NCBI GenBank assembly: GCA_937969415.1
Contig: CALBWK010000017.1
Coordinates: 1-32,504 of the forward strand
DNA from: an uncultured Saprospiraceae bacterium
GTDB lineage: Bacteria; Bacteroidota; Bacteroidia; Chitinophagales; Saprospiraceae
Length of the DNA: 32,504 nt
Direction: 5' to 3'
Made by a program: the position numbers and the translations under genes. The notes beneath the pieces were generated by a model. It did no database searches, had not been told where the DNA came from, and worked only from the letters and a program-made list of their open reading frames with translations. Positions 8,645-16,856 of this stretch are shown here, piece after piece. Every line of letters begins with the position of its first letter. Within the stretch, counting starts at the first letter, position 1.

Positions 8645-9613
8645 TTATTTATTCTCTCCCATCAAACAAAACCCATACCTTCCATCAACATACTCTGCCA
8701 GATATTCTTGCTCCGTCTGTCCTGCTGTAGGAATCAACTCAGCGCCAACACCGAGCACTCTATAATCCATCAATGACGTATATCCTGATCGGCTGATGAT
8801 GCGCTGACTACCGAGGAGTATTTCATTAATCAGTCTGGAGTTGGCTCTATCGAAGACTGTCCAGTTGGTGGGGAGTGAGAGACTCGCTTGTTTTGTCGTG
8901 CCACGTACGAGACAAATTGCATCCGTAGAAGCGAAGAATTTTTCAATTAGTAGTTTCTCTAATTTAGTTCTGGCTGGTTCTGGACCAGAGAGCAAGATGG
9001 TCACCTCATAATGCTTGTCTGTCTCCATATCTGGTGATAGCCTAGAAAGAATGCCGAGGTGTTTCTGATTTTTGATTCGAGAGCTTTGGCTTAGCGCACC
9101 GGCAAGTGAATTGGTCTCATCATCAGGAATCCAGCAAGCATCAAAAGCGTTGAGCAATCGAGTATTGATAAGATTTAGAAAAGTGCCTAGGAGTGGAGAT
9201 GGACTCATCAATTGGAGCTGATGAGAGATGATGACACTTTTTACTTTTTTAGACCTGAATCCAAATCTACTGTCAGAGATAATGAGGTCGGGCTGATGCT
9301 TGGCAATTAGTTTTCTTGCAGAATTATTTTCTCGAATAATGGCCTTGAGCACTCTTGGCATATTAGGTAAGACGAGACTGGCCAGACTCTCTCCTTTGTA
9401 AGTTACAGCATAACCTGGCAACGACTCAGCAACAAGAGTGGGAAACTCTTCGCAAAGCAATTCTAGGGCCTCTCCATCGGAGGCAAGAACAACTTCCTTC
9501 CCCGCATCCAGCAGTGCATTGATCAGAGGTATACAGCGTGTTGCATGACCTAAGCCCCAGTTGAGTGGCGCAACAATAATTTTGTGATATTCTGCAGTAA
9601 GTGAGTTTAACAT
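8645..9613 (-). CDS. Glycosyltransferase-like protein (MurG/GT28-type fold)
   Basis: A 322-residue soluble protein of the family annotated as glycosyltransferase or UDP-GlcNAc-transferase-like in Bacteroidota. The start IIVAPLNWGLGHATRCIPL (about residues 12-30) is the glycine-rich N-terminal loop of GT-B enzymes, and QPDLIISDSRFGF (about 106-118) follows. The C-terminal half has ISRSGYTSLMDYRVLG and PTAGQTEQEYLA, corresponding to the nucleotide-sugar-binding part (SRSG, then GQTEQ). Donor and acceptor cannot be predicted. ATG start at 9613. No partner genes nearby; transcribed divergently from the HU gene. Confidence 0.75.
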   Translation of the reverse strand: MLNSLTAEYHKIIVAPLNWGLGHATRCIPLINALLDAGKEVVLASDGEALELLCEEFPTLVAESLPGYAVTYKGESLASLVLPNMPRVLKAIIRENNSARKLIAKHQPDLIISDSRFGFRSKKVKSVIISHQLQLMSPSPLLGTFLNLINTRLLNAFDACWIPDDETNSLAGALSQSSRIKNQKHLGILSRLSPDMETDKHYEVTILLSGPEPARTKLEKLLIEKFFASTDAICLVRGTTKQASLSLPTNWTVFDRANSRLINEILLGSQRIISRSGYTSLMDYRVLGVGAELIPTAGQTEQEYLAEYVDGRYGFCLMGENK

Positions 9614-9672
9614 CTCTATGACTAGACGCGAAGGTAAGAGAATCTATAAACCAACTCCGGCAAAGAGAAATT

Positions 9673-9695
9673 GTCAGAATGGCTAACATTCTGAC
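9673..9695. other. Perfect stem-loop upstream of the glycosyltransferase gene
   Basis: GTCAGAAT (9673-9680) and ATTCTGAC (9688-9695) form an 8-bp perfect inverted repeat with a 7-base loop. It lies about 60 bp upstream of the minus-strand gene with no T-tract, so it could be a leader hairpin or an operator. Function unknown. Confidence 0.45.
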
Positions 9696-9770
9696 TCTCA
9701 ATACATTAAAATACGCCTAGAGAGTGATTATTGGGTGATATCTGCAATAATTTGTATACTGGACAAGGGT

Positions 9771-9780
9771 GTTACATAAC
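9771..9780. promoter_or_regulatory. GTTACATAAC palindrome upstream of the first HU gene
   Basis: A 10-base sequence with palindromic arms (GTTA/TAAC), 129 bp before the HU start at 9909. The reverse complement of the same 10-mer occurs upstream of the second HU gene (13291-13300), which suggests a shared regulator site. Confidence 0.35.
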
Positions 9781-9837
9781 TAAAAATAGCTGTTCTGATG
9801 TCCAGCTCTCATATTAGTAATATTACTATATATACCT

Positions 9838-9845
9838 TATTTTTG
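9838..9845 (+). promoter_or_regulatory. Possible -7 promoter box of the first HU gene
   Basis: TATTTTTG fits TANNTTTG and would give a leader of about 55-60 bases. No TTG is found at the matching upstream distance, so this is tentative. The rest of the 9614-9908 spacer shows no gene. Confidence 0.3.
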
Positions 9846-9908
9846 TGTCTATAACAAGCGTAGTGAAACAATGTAGGCACTCGCTAACAATTTAAACAAA
9901 GAAAAATT

Positions 9909-10238
9909 ATGGCTGCTAAAAGAAAAACCTTAGACACAAAATTCACTAAGACTCAAATCGTTAATCAGATTGCTGAAGAAACAGAGCTTTCTAAGAAGCA
10001 AGTAAATGGCGTATTGGAGTCTTTGACAGATTTGATTCAACTACACATAAATAAAAGATCAGTTGGAGAGTTTGTCCTACCTGGCTTGATGAAAATCCAG
10101 ACGGTTAAGAAACCTGCTAAAAAAGCTCGAAAAGGTATCAACCCGTTTACTAAAGAAGAGGTAATGTTTAAGGCAAAGCCAGCATCTATAACTGTAAAAG
10201 TTAGACCACTTAAGAAGTTGAAAGAGATGGCCAACTAA
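9909..10238 (+). CDS. HU-family DNA-binding protein
   Basis: A 109-residue basic nucleoid protein. The N-terminal helices (TKTQIVNQIAEETELSKKQV, residues 15-34) and the beta-arm region (FVLPGLMKIQTVKKPAKKAR, about 57-76) follow the HU/IHF fold. The segment KARKGINPFTKEEV carries the RxGxNPxTxE signature of the DNA-intercalating arm. It has a longer N-terminus and more lysines than classic 90-residue HU, as is common for secondary HU proteins. Monocistronic, between its own leader and a strong terminator. Faces the RNase G gene, whose operon contains another HU gene. Confidence 0.9.
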   Translation: MAAKRKTLDTKFTKTQIVNQIAEETELSKKQVNGVLESLTDLIQLHINKRSVGEFVLPGLMKIQTVKKPAKKARKGINPFTKEEVMFKAKPASITVKVRPLKKLKEMAN

Positions 10239-10260
10239 TAATTAGTAGCCTCTTTAACAT

Positions 10261-10308
10261 AAAACAAAAAAAGGGAAGTGTTTCACAACGCTTCCCATTT
10301 TTGTTTTA
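10261..10308. terminator. Strong bidirectional terminator between HU and RNase G genes
   Basis: GGGAAGTG (10273-10280) pairs with CGCTTCCC (10289-10296), 8 bp including one wobble, with an 8-base loop. An A-rich tract precedes it and a T-rich tract follows, so it can end transcription from both convergent genes. Confidence 0.9.
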
Positions 10309-10361
10309 TGACTTTCTGTAGTCTTACCTTTCTCTTACTAACTTTCTAGTTAACGACCTGC

Positions 10362-11918
10362 TTACTCTACTCCTAGACGTATCTCATCGTCAAATTTGTT
10401 GTAGAACTTATAATTGGTCAGATGTAGTTCTGGATCGGCAACTAAGGTGATCCACTTCTTATAATTCATATACCAGCGCATCTGCTTTGTAATAATCCCT
10501 TTCTTAAAATATGTATGCAAAAGTGGGTTGACTTTAAGCGTGATTTTGGTATTAGGATATGTCTCGACAATAAATTTTAAGTGGCGCTCTATCTCATCTG
10601 GCAACAACTGAGCAGGTTCTATTTTTCCTGATCCCTTACAAGAGGGGCAAGCCTCCATCGTATTGATCTTGAGTTCTGGCTTGACACGTTGTCGTGTAAT
10701 CTGTATTAGTCCAAACTTGCTTAGCGGCAAGATGGTATGCTGCGCTCTATCTCCAGACATATACTCTTTCATCCTAGAGTACAGAATATTTTTGTTCTCC
10801 TTGTTGCGCATATCGATGAAGTCAATGATGATCAGTCCACCAAGATCTCTGAGACGCAGTTGTCTAGCAATTTCCTTAGCTGCTTCTATATTGACTTTGA
10901 GAGCACCTGTCTCCTGGTCTTTATTGTGAGACTTAGGACCACTGTTGACATCTATCACGTGCATCGCTTCTGTAGGCTCTATCACGAGATAGGCACCACT
11001 AGACATTGTTGGTGTCTTGCTGAAGCTCGACTTGATCTGCTTATGGACACCATAACTTTCAAAGAGCGGACGCTTACCTTTGTACTTAGAAAGTATTTTG
11101 ACTTTCTCTGGAGCGACACTCTGCAGATAGGACTTGGCACTATCATAAAGGTCTTGGTCATCGACGATAATCTTATTGAAAGAATCGTTCATCACATCTC
11201 TCAAGAGACCTTTGGTCTTATCGACTTCACTGAGAACTTTATTGGGTTTTTTTGATTTGCCCAATTCATCAATAACTGCCTGCCATTTGGTCGTCAGTCC
11301 ATTGATCTCATCGTGTAGATCGGCCACCTTTTTACCTTCCGCTGCTGTCCTGATGATGATACCAAAGTTTTTAGGCTTGATACTTTCTACTAGGACTTTG
11401 AGTCTTTTGCGTTCTTCTTGATTGGTGATCTTTTTGGATACCGACACATTATTCTTGAAGGGGGTCATCACCATAAAGCGACCTGCGAGGGTCACTTCAC
11501 AAGTTAGTCTTGGTCCTTTAGTAGAGATAGGTTCTTTGAGTATCTGTACGAGGCAGGGTTGGTTCTTCTTGAATACCCTATCGATCTTACCGTTCTTTTC
11601 ATTTTCTGGTTGTAGCTCAAATCCTTCTAGCAGATAGCCAGACATTTGATTCTCCAGAGCTAATCTGGTGAAGCGTTGTATTGATTTAATCTGAGGACCG
11701 AGATCGGTATAGTGCAGAAAGGCATCCTTTCTTATTCCCACATCTAGAAATGCTGCATTGAGGCCAGGTCTTAAGCTCTTGGTATATGCCAAGAATATAT
11801 CACCGACGGCGAACTGTGTATCGTTCTTCTGAGTATGAAGCTCTACGAGCTTCCTATCTTCTATTAATGCAATTTCTACTTCAGTGGGAGTTGATTTTAC
11901 TAGTAACTCCTTTTCCAA
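10362..11918 (-). CDS. rng: Ribonuclease G/E family endoribonuclease
   Basis: Processes rRNA and turns over mRNA by single-strand endonucleolytic cutting. The 518 residues hold an N-terminal S1-type domain (about 35-150, with DIFLAYTKSLRPGLNAAFLD), then the RNase E/G core with the catalytic magnesium aspartates in HVIDVNSG (about 321) and IIDFIDM (about 365). CPSCKGSG (about 423) is the zinc-link cysteine motif. It lacks the long degradosome tail of RNase E, so RNase G is the better name. The start is a TTG: no ATG is available in frame after an upstream stop, and EKELLVKSTPTEVEIAL aligns with family starts. Last gene of the HU-TPR-small protein-rng cluster. Confidence 0.93.
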   Translation of the reverse strand: MEKELLVKSTPTEVEIALIEDRKLVELHTQKNDTQFAVGDIFLAYTKSLRPGLNAAFLDVGIRKDAFLHYTDLGPQIKSIQRFTRLALENQMSGYLLEGFELQPENEKNGKIDRVFKKNQPCLVQILKEPISTKGPRLTCEVTLAGRFMVMTPFKNNVSVSKKITNQEERKRLKVLVESIKPKNFGIIIRTAAEGKKVADLHDEINGLTTKWQAVIDELGKSKKPNKVLSEVDKTKGLLRDVMNDSFNKIIVDDQDLYDSAKSYLQSVAPEKVKILSKYKGKRPLFESYGVHKQIKSSFSKTPTMSSGAYLVIEPTEAMHVIDVNSGPKSHNKDQETGALKVNIEAAKEIARQLRLRDLGGLIIIDFIDMRNKENKNILYSRMKEYMSGDRAQHTILPLSKFGLIQITRQRVKPELKINTMEACPSCKGSGKIEPAQLLPDEIERHLKFIVETYPNTKITLKVNPLLHTYFKKGIITKQMRWYMNYKKWITLVADPELHLTNYKFYNKFDDEIRLGVE

Positions 11919-12024
11919 AGTTGATTCTTTTTACAGACAGGACAGTTAGCGAATGGCCAGAAAAGGCGGAAGTACTTTGGAAATTAGGGAACTGCCTCTA
12001 CCTGTGCTTTAAATAATAGAAAGG

Positions 12025-12044
12025 GACCTGACTACTGCCAGGTC
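12025..12044 (-). terminator. Weak stem-loop after the small ribosomal protein gene
   Basis: GACCTG (12025-12030) and CAGGTC (12039-12044) form a perfect 6-bp stem with an 8-base loop just past the small gene's stop. On the minus strand it is followed by CCCTTTCTATTATTT, a poor T-tract. It may partly separate the upstream genes from rng. Confidence 0.4.
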
Positions 12045-12050
12045 ACTTGA

Positions 12051-12143
12051 CTATTTCTTTTTCTTATGTCTGTTTTTTCTAAGTCTCTTTTTTCTCTTAT
12101 GAGTAGAGATCTTATGTCTTTTTCTCTTTTTACCGCAAGGCAT
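12051..12143 (-). CDS. AURKAIP1/COX24 (mS38/bS22-like) small basic ribosomal protein
   Basis: A 30-residue, extremely basic protein beginning MPCGKKRKRHKISTHKRKKR and ending in lysines. It has the K-R-H-K...H-K-R-K-K-R-L-R-K pattern of the AURKAIP1/COX24 family, whose mitochondrial member mS38 and mycobacterial bS22 belong to the small ribosomal subunit. Bacteroidota genomes usually carry such a gene annotated only by the domain name. It lies 6 bp after the TPR lipoprotein stop and upstream of rng, so a translation protein and an RNA-processing enzyme share the cluster. It is short enough for gene finders to miss. Confidence 0.85.
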   Translation of the reverse strand: MPCGKKRKRHKISTHKRKKRLRKNRHKKKK

Positions 12144-12149
12144 ATAAGT

Positions 12150-12935
12150 TTATTTTAATGTGTCGCAAATATTCTGTTCTTTTTCCGCAAGTCCAGTGTC
12201 TCCCTTCTTTTGGTAGACTTCTGCCAGTAGGCAATGAGCTTGTCTAAAAGACGGGCGAAGTTCAATAACTTTTGTCAATCTAGCAACTGCTTTATCAATC
12301 TGACCCGTTTTTAGTGATAATCTACCCAGTTGCATCAGCACTGGTATGTTATCAGGATAGTCTTTATTCAATTGAACGAGCATCAATATCCCTTTCATAG
12401 GATTGTCCTCCAGAGGCTCTTCGACGTAGGTCAGTGCAAGGTTTATCTTAGAATCCACACTTGCAGGATCTATCGATAAGGCATTTTCTAGAGCACTCCG
12501 ACTTTTGTCTATGGCGTGTAGCCGCTCATTTTCGTCTTTTAGTTTTTTTGCCGCCAAAGAATAGGTCGTTCCGGCTATATCCCAAGCTTTGGAAGATTTT
12601 TCTACTTCGGCAATCTGCTCTGCATAGTGCCCTGAGATCAGTGGCTGATCATTAGCATACCATAATGAAGCCATAGACTTCATTGTGTTGACCTTGATGC
12701 TATCGGTTTCTGCACGAGACAGGATCTGCTCCATATCCATCAATGCCGTCTTAGCATCTACTGGAAGAGCTGGTCTGCCTTCTCTCAAAAGCCGATCTAT
12801 AGTTATTCGTTCAAAATTTTGAGCTCGAGACTTTTCTCCGAGCTTATGTTCTTTGGATTTGGTATCGCAACCTAGATAGAGGACCAGAAAAAGGGCTAAA
12901 AAAAAGCCTAGACTCAATAGTTGGTTACGCTGCAT
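12150..12935 (-). CDS. TPR-repeat lipoprotein
   Basis: A 261-residue predicted lipoprotein. The N-terminal hydrophobic helix ends in the lipobox LYLGC, with C23 as the lipidated residue. The C-terminal half carries about two to three tetratricopeptide repeats, clearest at IPVLMQLGRLSLKTGQIDKA and the following helix pair ending in AEVYQKKGDTGLAEKEQ. TPRs are protein-binding scaffolds; the partner is unknown. The gene starts 6 bp after the HU gene stop and ends 6 bp before the small ribosomal protein gene. From memory, a similar HU-TPR-rng neighbourhood recurs in Bacteroidota. Confidence 0.8.
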   Translation of the reverse strand: MQRNQLLSLGFFLALFLVLYLGCDTKSKEHKLGEKSRAQNFERITIDRLLREGRPALPVDAKTALMDMEQILSRAETDSIKVNTMKSMASLWYANDQPLISGHYAEQIAEVEKSSKAWDIAGTTYSLAAKKLKDENERLHAIDKSRSALENALSIDPASVDSKINLALTYVEEPLEDNPMKGILMLVQLNKDYPDNIPVLMQLGRLSLKTGQIDKAVARLTKVIELRPSFRQAHCLLAEVYQKKGDTGLAEKEQNICDTLK

Positions 12936-12941
12936 CCGCTA

Positions 12942-13262
12942 TTAGTCTACTTTATCTGATGTCTCCTCCTCAGGAAGGGCATTGACCTTTTCCTTCACTT
13001 GATCGACAAATACTTTAGCTGGCTTGAAAGATGGTATATAGTGTTCTGGAATCTCGATAGCAATATTCTGCTTGATATGTCTGCCTATCTTCTTTGCTCT
13101 CTTTTTGATTACAAACGACCCGAAACCTCTGATATAAACGTTTTCACCTGATGACAATGAGGTCTTTACTTCCTTAAAAAACTCTTCTAGCGTTACTAAA
13201 ACATCAACCTTGGGCACTCCTGTCTTATCAGAGATGACAGCAACTAAGTCAGCTTTCCTCAT
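12942..13262 (-). CDS. HU/IHF-family DNA-binding protein
   Basis: A 106-residue nucleoid protein closer to IHF/HU-beta than the HU gene at 9909. RKADLVAVISDKTGVPKVDV is the N-terminal helical dimerisation part, and VYIRGFGSFVIKKRAKKIGR the beta-sheet and arm base, with GFGSF the family signature. The arm tip reads NIAIEIPEHYIPSFKPAK, in which the DNA-intercalating proline occurs. The C-terminal tail is acidic (PEEETSDKVD). First gene of the cluster leading to rng. A perfect palindrome lies 27 bp upstream of the start and could serve autoregulation. Confidence 0.92.
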   Translation of the reverse strand: MRKADLVAVISDKTGVPKVDVLVTLEEFFKEVKTSLSSGENVYIRGFGSFVIKKRAKKIGRHIKQNIAIEIPEHYIPSFKPAKVFVDQVKEKVNALPEEETSDKVD

Positions 13263-13288
13263 TTTGTCGTAAATTATTGATTATAAAG

Positions 13289-13302
13289 TGGTTATGTAAC
13301 CA
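13289..13302. promoter_or_regulatory. TGGTTA-TG-TAACCA palindrome upstream of the second HU gene
   Basis: Perfect 6-bp arms with a 2-base centre, ending 27 bp from the HU start. The core GTTATGTAAC is the reverse complement of the GTTACATAAC at 9771-9780 upstream of the other HU gene. Operator-like; the binding protein is unknown. Confidence 0.45.
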
Positions 13303-13460
13303 TTTTTATTCTGCGGTCGGCAAATTTCGTAAAATTTATCATTTAGAGAAATTATTACCGCCCTTTTTTAAAAAGGCTTTTTCGTTGGCCTCAATATAAG
13401 CTAATTGTCTCGTTTTCAAGTAAATAGAAACAAGTTCATCTCAGAATAAGACAATAATAT

Positions 13461-13468
13461 TAGCTTTG
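13461..13468 (+). promoter_or_regulatory. Probable -7 promoter box of yicC-gmk-apaG
   Basis: TAGCTTTG matches TANNTTTG exactly and would give a leader of about 57 bases before the yicC ATG. No TTG is at the usual distance upstream. The rest of the 13263-13531 spacer shows no gene. Confidence 0.4.
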
Positions 13469-13531
13469 GACCTTGAGTGACTAGAAATAGCCACTTTTGC
13501 AGTTTTAGTTTTCTTACTAATATATACACAT

Positions 13532-14404
13532 ATGATATACTCGATGACTGGTTATGGTGAAGCGACTCGACAGATCGGTCAAGATGCCTATCGTATAGAA
13601 ATAAAGTCTCTCAATGGCAAGAATGCTGATATCAGATTTAAGTCCAATACCAATCTTAGAGATAAAGAAATAGCCCTTAGAAAAATCATTCTTGATAAGG
13701 GCCTAAGGGGAAAATTTGAGGTAAATCTAACTAGAACCGCAGATGGCGCTGACAGTTCTAGCCTCAATCGAGCAACTATGGACAGGTATTATGAGCAACT
13801 CAAAGAATTCTCTTCTGCGCACAATATCGATTCTGGAGATGTACTCCAGACCTTGATCCGCCTACCCAATGTTGTCCAATCGGGCGAGGAAGAAATCACA
13901 GAAGAAGAGTGGTCTGTCCTGAGCACTATGGTCGGAGAAGCTGTAGACAAACTCAATGCCTTCAGAAAGACAGAAGGAGACTCCTTAGAAAAAGACCTCA
14001 AAACCCGTGTCGCCAATATTCTCGCTGCTCTCGACGATGTCTCTAATTATGAGGCGGACAGAATAGAAACTGTCAAGACAAGAATCCAGAAGAATCTCAA
14101 TCAGCACATGGCTGAAGAGAACATAGACAACAACAGATTTGAGCAAGAACTACTCTTCTATATGGAGAAACTCGACATCAACGAGGAGAAAGTAAGACTG
14201 GCGCAGCACTGCAAATTCTTCAAAGAAGAGATTGAGAAAGAAGTGATGCAAAAAGGTCGGAAACTCAACTTTATTGGTCAAGAAATAGGTCGAGAAATCA
14301 ATACCCTAGGTGCTAAGGCACAGCATAGCGAAATCCAACAACTAGTCGTCAAAATGAAAGACGAACTAGAAAAACTAAAAGAACAAATCCTCAATATTCT
14401 CTAA
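13532..14404 (+). CDS. yicC: YicC-family endoribonuclease
   Basis: A 290-residue cytosolic protein, the usual length of the YicC/YloC family. The start MIYSMTGYGEA is the family hallmark. The N-terminal YicC domain spans about residues 1-155 and the DUF1732 domain about 205-290, with the conserved RKLNFIGQEIGREINTLGAK stretch. Members form oligomeric endoribonucleases that act on RNA, in E. coli reported to affect sRNA stability. It leads an operon: gmk begins 2 bp after its stop, a pairing (yicC-gmk) common across bacteria. Confidence 0.93.
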   Translation: MIYSMTGYGEATRQIGQDAYRIEIKSLNGKNADIRFKSNTNLRDKEIALRKIILDKGLRGKFEVNLTRTADGADSSSLNRATMDRYYEQLKEFSSAHNIDSGDVLQTLIRLPNVVQSGEEEITEEEWSVLSTMVGEAVDKLNAFRKTEGDSLEKDLKTRVANILAALDDVSNYEADRIETVKTRIQKNLNQHMAEENIDNNRFEQELLFYMEKLDINEEKVRLAQHCKFFKEEIEKEVMQKGRKLNFIGQEIGREINTLGAKAQHSEIQQLVVKMKDELEKLKEQILNIL

Positions 14405-14406
14405 TT

Positions 14407-15009
14407 GTGTCCGATACTACCTTAGATTCCAATGGCTATGATATGGTTGTCTTTACTGCTCCATCCGGCGCAGGCAAAACCACTATCGTCAAGCACTTAC
14501 TCAAAAAATACCCTGACCAGTTGTCGTTTTCTATATCAGCAACGACTCGTCCCAAGAGGGAAAATGAAGTAAAAGAGAAAGACTACTATTTCCTTTCTCC
14601 AGAAGAGTTTAAGCAAAAAGCTGCCGATGGAGAATTTATAGAATACGAAGAGGTCTATGAAGACAGATATTACGGCACACTCAAGTCTGAGATAGATAGA
14701 ATCAAAGCTCAAGGAAAGAAAGTTGTCTTTGATATAGAAGTCAATGGGGCTCAAAACATCAAGGATAAATATGGAGATCGATGTCTCGTCATCTTTGTCA
14801 AGCCTCCATCCTTTAGAATCTTGATACAACGACTGACCAAAAGAGGCACAGAAACACCCAAGTCTCTAGAAAAGCGCATCAGAAGGATAAAAAAGGAGTT
14901 GCTATTTGAAAACACCTTTGATTTGGTGCTCTTAAACGACGTTTTAGAAATAACCTTAACAGAAGCGGAACAAATTATGGAGTCGCACGTGTTAGGTAAG
15001 CAACAATGA
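14407..15009 (+). CDS. gmk: Guanylate kinase
   Basis: Phosphorylates GMP to GDP with ATP, in the cytosol. The 200 residues show the P-loop APSGAGKTT (about 18-26), the GMP-binding SFSISATTRPKRENEV (about 38-53), and the lid region EEFKQKAADGEFIEYEEVYEDRYYGT. The start is a GTG 2 bp after the yicC stop. An in-frame ATG at 14443, 12 codons in, would also give a complete enzyme, since family members often begin only a few residues before the P-loop; the GTG is chosen because of the tight spacing to yicC. Its stop overlaps the apaG start (ATGA). Confidence 0.95.
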   Translation: MSDTTLDSNGYDMVVFTAPSGAGKTTIVKHLLKKYPDQLSFSISATTRPKRENEVKEKDYYFLSPEEFKQKAADGEFIEYEEVYEDRYYGTLKSEIDRIKAQGKKVVFDIEVNGAQNIKDKYGDRCLVIFVKPPSFRILIQRLTKRGTETPKSLEKRIRRIKKELLFENTFDLVLLNDVLEITLTEAEQIMESHVLGKQQ

Positions 15010-15398
15010 ATCCGCAGACCAAAACAACAGAGGGAATAACGGTAAGGATCGCCTCCTATTATGAGCCAGGCTCTTCACGTCCGCACAACCAGTACTTTGC
15101 CTTTTCTTACGTTGTAGAGATAGAAAACAATAGTCCCTTTGAGGTCCAGTTGATGACCAGATACTGGCTTATCAAGGATGCCAACCAAGACAAAAAAGAA
15201 GTCCGTGGAGCTGGCGTCATCGGAAAACAACCTATCATCAAGCCAGGAGAAATGCACCATTATTCATCTTGGAGTCCCCTCGCTACGCCTATCGGGAAGA
15301 TGACCGGCTATTATTCTATGAAGCGTCTTATGGACGGCAGTAGTTTCAAGGTCTACATTCCAGAATTCCAACTCATAGCAGACTTCCTAAACAACTAA
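15006..15398 (+). CDS. apaG: ApaG domain protein
   Basis: A 130-residue single-domain protein of the ApaG/DUF525 family (fibronectin-III-like beta sandwich), the typical length. Recognisable parts are VEIENNSPFEVQLMTRYW near residues 40-57 and the glycine-rich VRGAGVIGKQPIIKPGE (about 70-86), followed by the GKMTGYYSM motif. In enterobacteria the gene lies beside rRNA methylase and diadenosine tetraphosphatase genes; its biochemical role is not settled. Here it overlaps gmk by 4 bp (ATGA), so it is translationally coupled and completes the yicC-gmk-apaG unit. Confidence 0.92.
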   Translation: MNPQTKTTEGITVRIASYYEPGSSRPHNQYFAFSYVVEIENNSPFEVQLMTRYWLIKDANQDKKEVRGAGVIGKQPIIKPGEMHHYSSWSPLATPIGKMTGYYSMKRLMDGSSFKVYIPEFQLIADFLNN

Positions 15399-15402
15399 GT
15401 CT

Positions 15403-15431
15403 GTTTAACCTAGCTCCACAACTGGTTAAAC
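15403..15431 (+). terminator. Stem-loop after apaG
   Basis: GTTTAACC (15403-15410) and GGTTAAAC (15424-15431) form a perfect 8-bp stem with a 13-base loop, 5 bp after the stop. There is no T-tract, so it may act in mRNA 3'-end protection instead of termination. Confidence 0.4.
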
Positions 15432-15462
15432 ACTAGCAAATTCATCACTAAAAGTGACAGTT

Positions 15463-15480
15463 ACTTTGCAAAAGCAAAGT
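15463..15480. other. Perfect hairpin ACTTTGC-AAAA-GCAAAGT
   Basis: A 7-bp perfect stem with a 4-base loop, 57 bp upstream of the histidine kinase start. No T-tract follows. It could be an operator or leader structure for the kinase gene, or a second end-structure for the apaG transcript. Confidence 0.4.
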
Positions 15481-15536
15481 AGACATCCATAGACTAAGGA
15501 ATAAAATTTGACTCTACATAGCTACAAATATAGCTT

Positions 15537-16856
15537 ATGCTTCTCCACACCTTATTGACCTCTAATGCTAACTTGGATGAGACTATTGCAAGTTATGGCT
15601 TATTCGAAGAACTACATCAAAACACGACTTACCTAAGTGATTACATTCAATTAGCGCAAGTAACCTCAAACTCTCCAGTAAATTATATCTCCATCTTAGA
15701 TTCTGAGAGACAGTATGTTATTTCGGCAGAAGGGCTGAGCGATTTTCCTTTACGAAGAAGAGATTCGGTTTGTCAGTTTACTATAAAAAATAACGAGCCG
15801 ACTATTATCAACAATCTTAGAGATCATAAGGACACAGCCCACCTAGATGTGTCAAAAGCAAAATTTACCTACTATGCCGGCTTCCCACTAATCAATAAAG
15901 AAGGCCTTCCTGTAGGTGCACTCTGCGTGATGGATGTCAAACCAAATAGTTTAGACGACAGTCAACTAAAATCACTTCAGCTTATTTCAAATATTATTAT
16001 TCAAATATTAGACGCGAGAAGACAACTGATCAAACTGATAAAAGAAATCAATAAAAATTTCAAGCCGGCAGCTTGCTCAGATTTACATTGCTTAAGTGGT
16101 GAATTAGCACACTTGCAAAATGAAGTGATCAACACAAAAAATGAACTAAAAACACAAAAAGATAAGCTCAGAATCTCTAACAACGACTTGACACAATTTG
16201 CCCATAGGATAGCGCATGACATAAAGGCTCCACTGAGATCCATAAAGACATTCAGTAAGTTGATCCAAAAAGGCAAGGTCCAAGAGACCACTCACAGCAA
16301 TGCTAATTATTTTGAATACATCAATTCTTCTATCACAGAAGTAGACCGAATGGTCGATAACATTCTAAATATAGCCGACCTAAAAAGTGATGTGCACCCA
16401 GAAAAAGTTTCTATATCAGACTTAATAGATAATATAGAAATCTTACTCTTTGATGATTTACAATCAAGATCTGTTACATTAATCAAACCTTCAATAGACG
16501 TACAAGTTTTTGGATATGAAGCTTTGCTCAAACAGCTTTTTCAGAACATTATCTCTAATGGCATAAAGTACTCTGACCAGAACAAAGACGCTTTTGTAAA
16601 AGTGACCTTTGAACTAATGGAAAAAGATGTGTCGATAAAAATTATGGATAATGGTATAGGTATCTCAAAGCAGGATATAAAGACCGTCTTACTCCCGTTT
16701 AAGCGAGCGAGCAATCATAGCGAAGTGGAAGGCCACGGCATCGGGCTAGACACTTGTAAGGTAATCGTCAACGATATGGGTAAAGAATTAAAGCTAGAAT
16801 CAGAACTAGGTGTCGGGACCACAGTGAGTTTTGAAATACCACTGGGCGCCTCTTAG
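15537..16856 (+). CDS. Soluble GAF-domain sensor histidine kinase
   Basis: A 439-residue protein without signal peptide or membrane segment, so it senses something in the cytosol. A GAF domain occupies about residues 25-165 (VCQFTIKNNEPTIINNL and YAGFPLINKEGLPVGALCVM are typical). A coiled-coil linker follows (about 190-220), then the HisKA helix with H227 in RIAHDIKAPLRSIKTF as phosphoacceptor. The ATPase part has the N box (NIISNGIKYSD), G1 (DNGIGIS) and G2 (GHGIGLDTC). No response regulator is adjacent, so its partner is elsewhere. Monocistronic, with stem-loops on both sides. The ligand is unknown. Confidence 0.92.
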   Translation: MLLHTLLTSNANLDETIASYGLFEELHQNTTYLSDYIQLAQVTSNSPVNYISILDSERQYVISAEGLSDFPLRRRDSVCQFTIKNNEPTIINNLRDHKDTAHLDVSKAKFTYYAGFPLINKEGLPVGALCVMDVKPNSLDDSQLKSLQLISNIIIQILDARRQLIKLIKEINKNFKPAACSDLHCLSGELAHLQNEVINTKNELKTQKDKLRISNNDLTQFAHRIAHDIKAPLRSIKTFSKLIQKGKVQETTHSNANYFEYINSSITEVDRMVDNILNIADLKSDVHPEKVSISDLIDNIEILLFDDLQSRSVTLIKPSIDVQVFGYEALLKQLFQNIISNGIKYSDQNKDAFVKVTFELMEKDVSIKIMDNGIGISKQDIKTVLLPFKRASNHSEVEGHGIGLDTCKVIVNDMGKELKLESELGVGTTVSFEIPLGAS

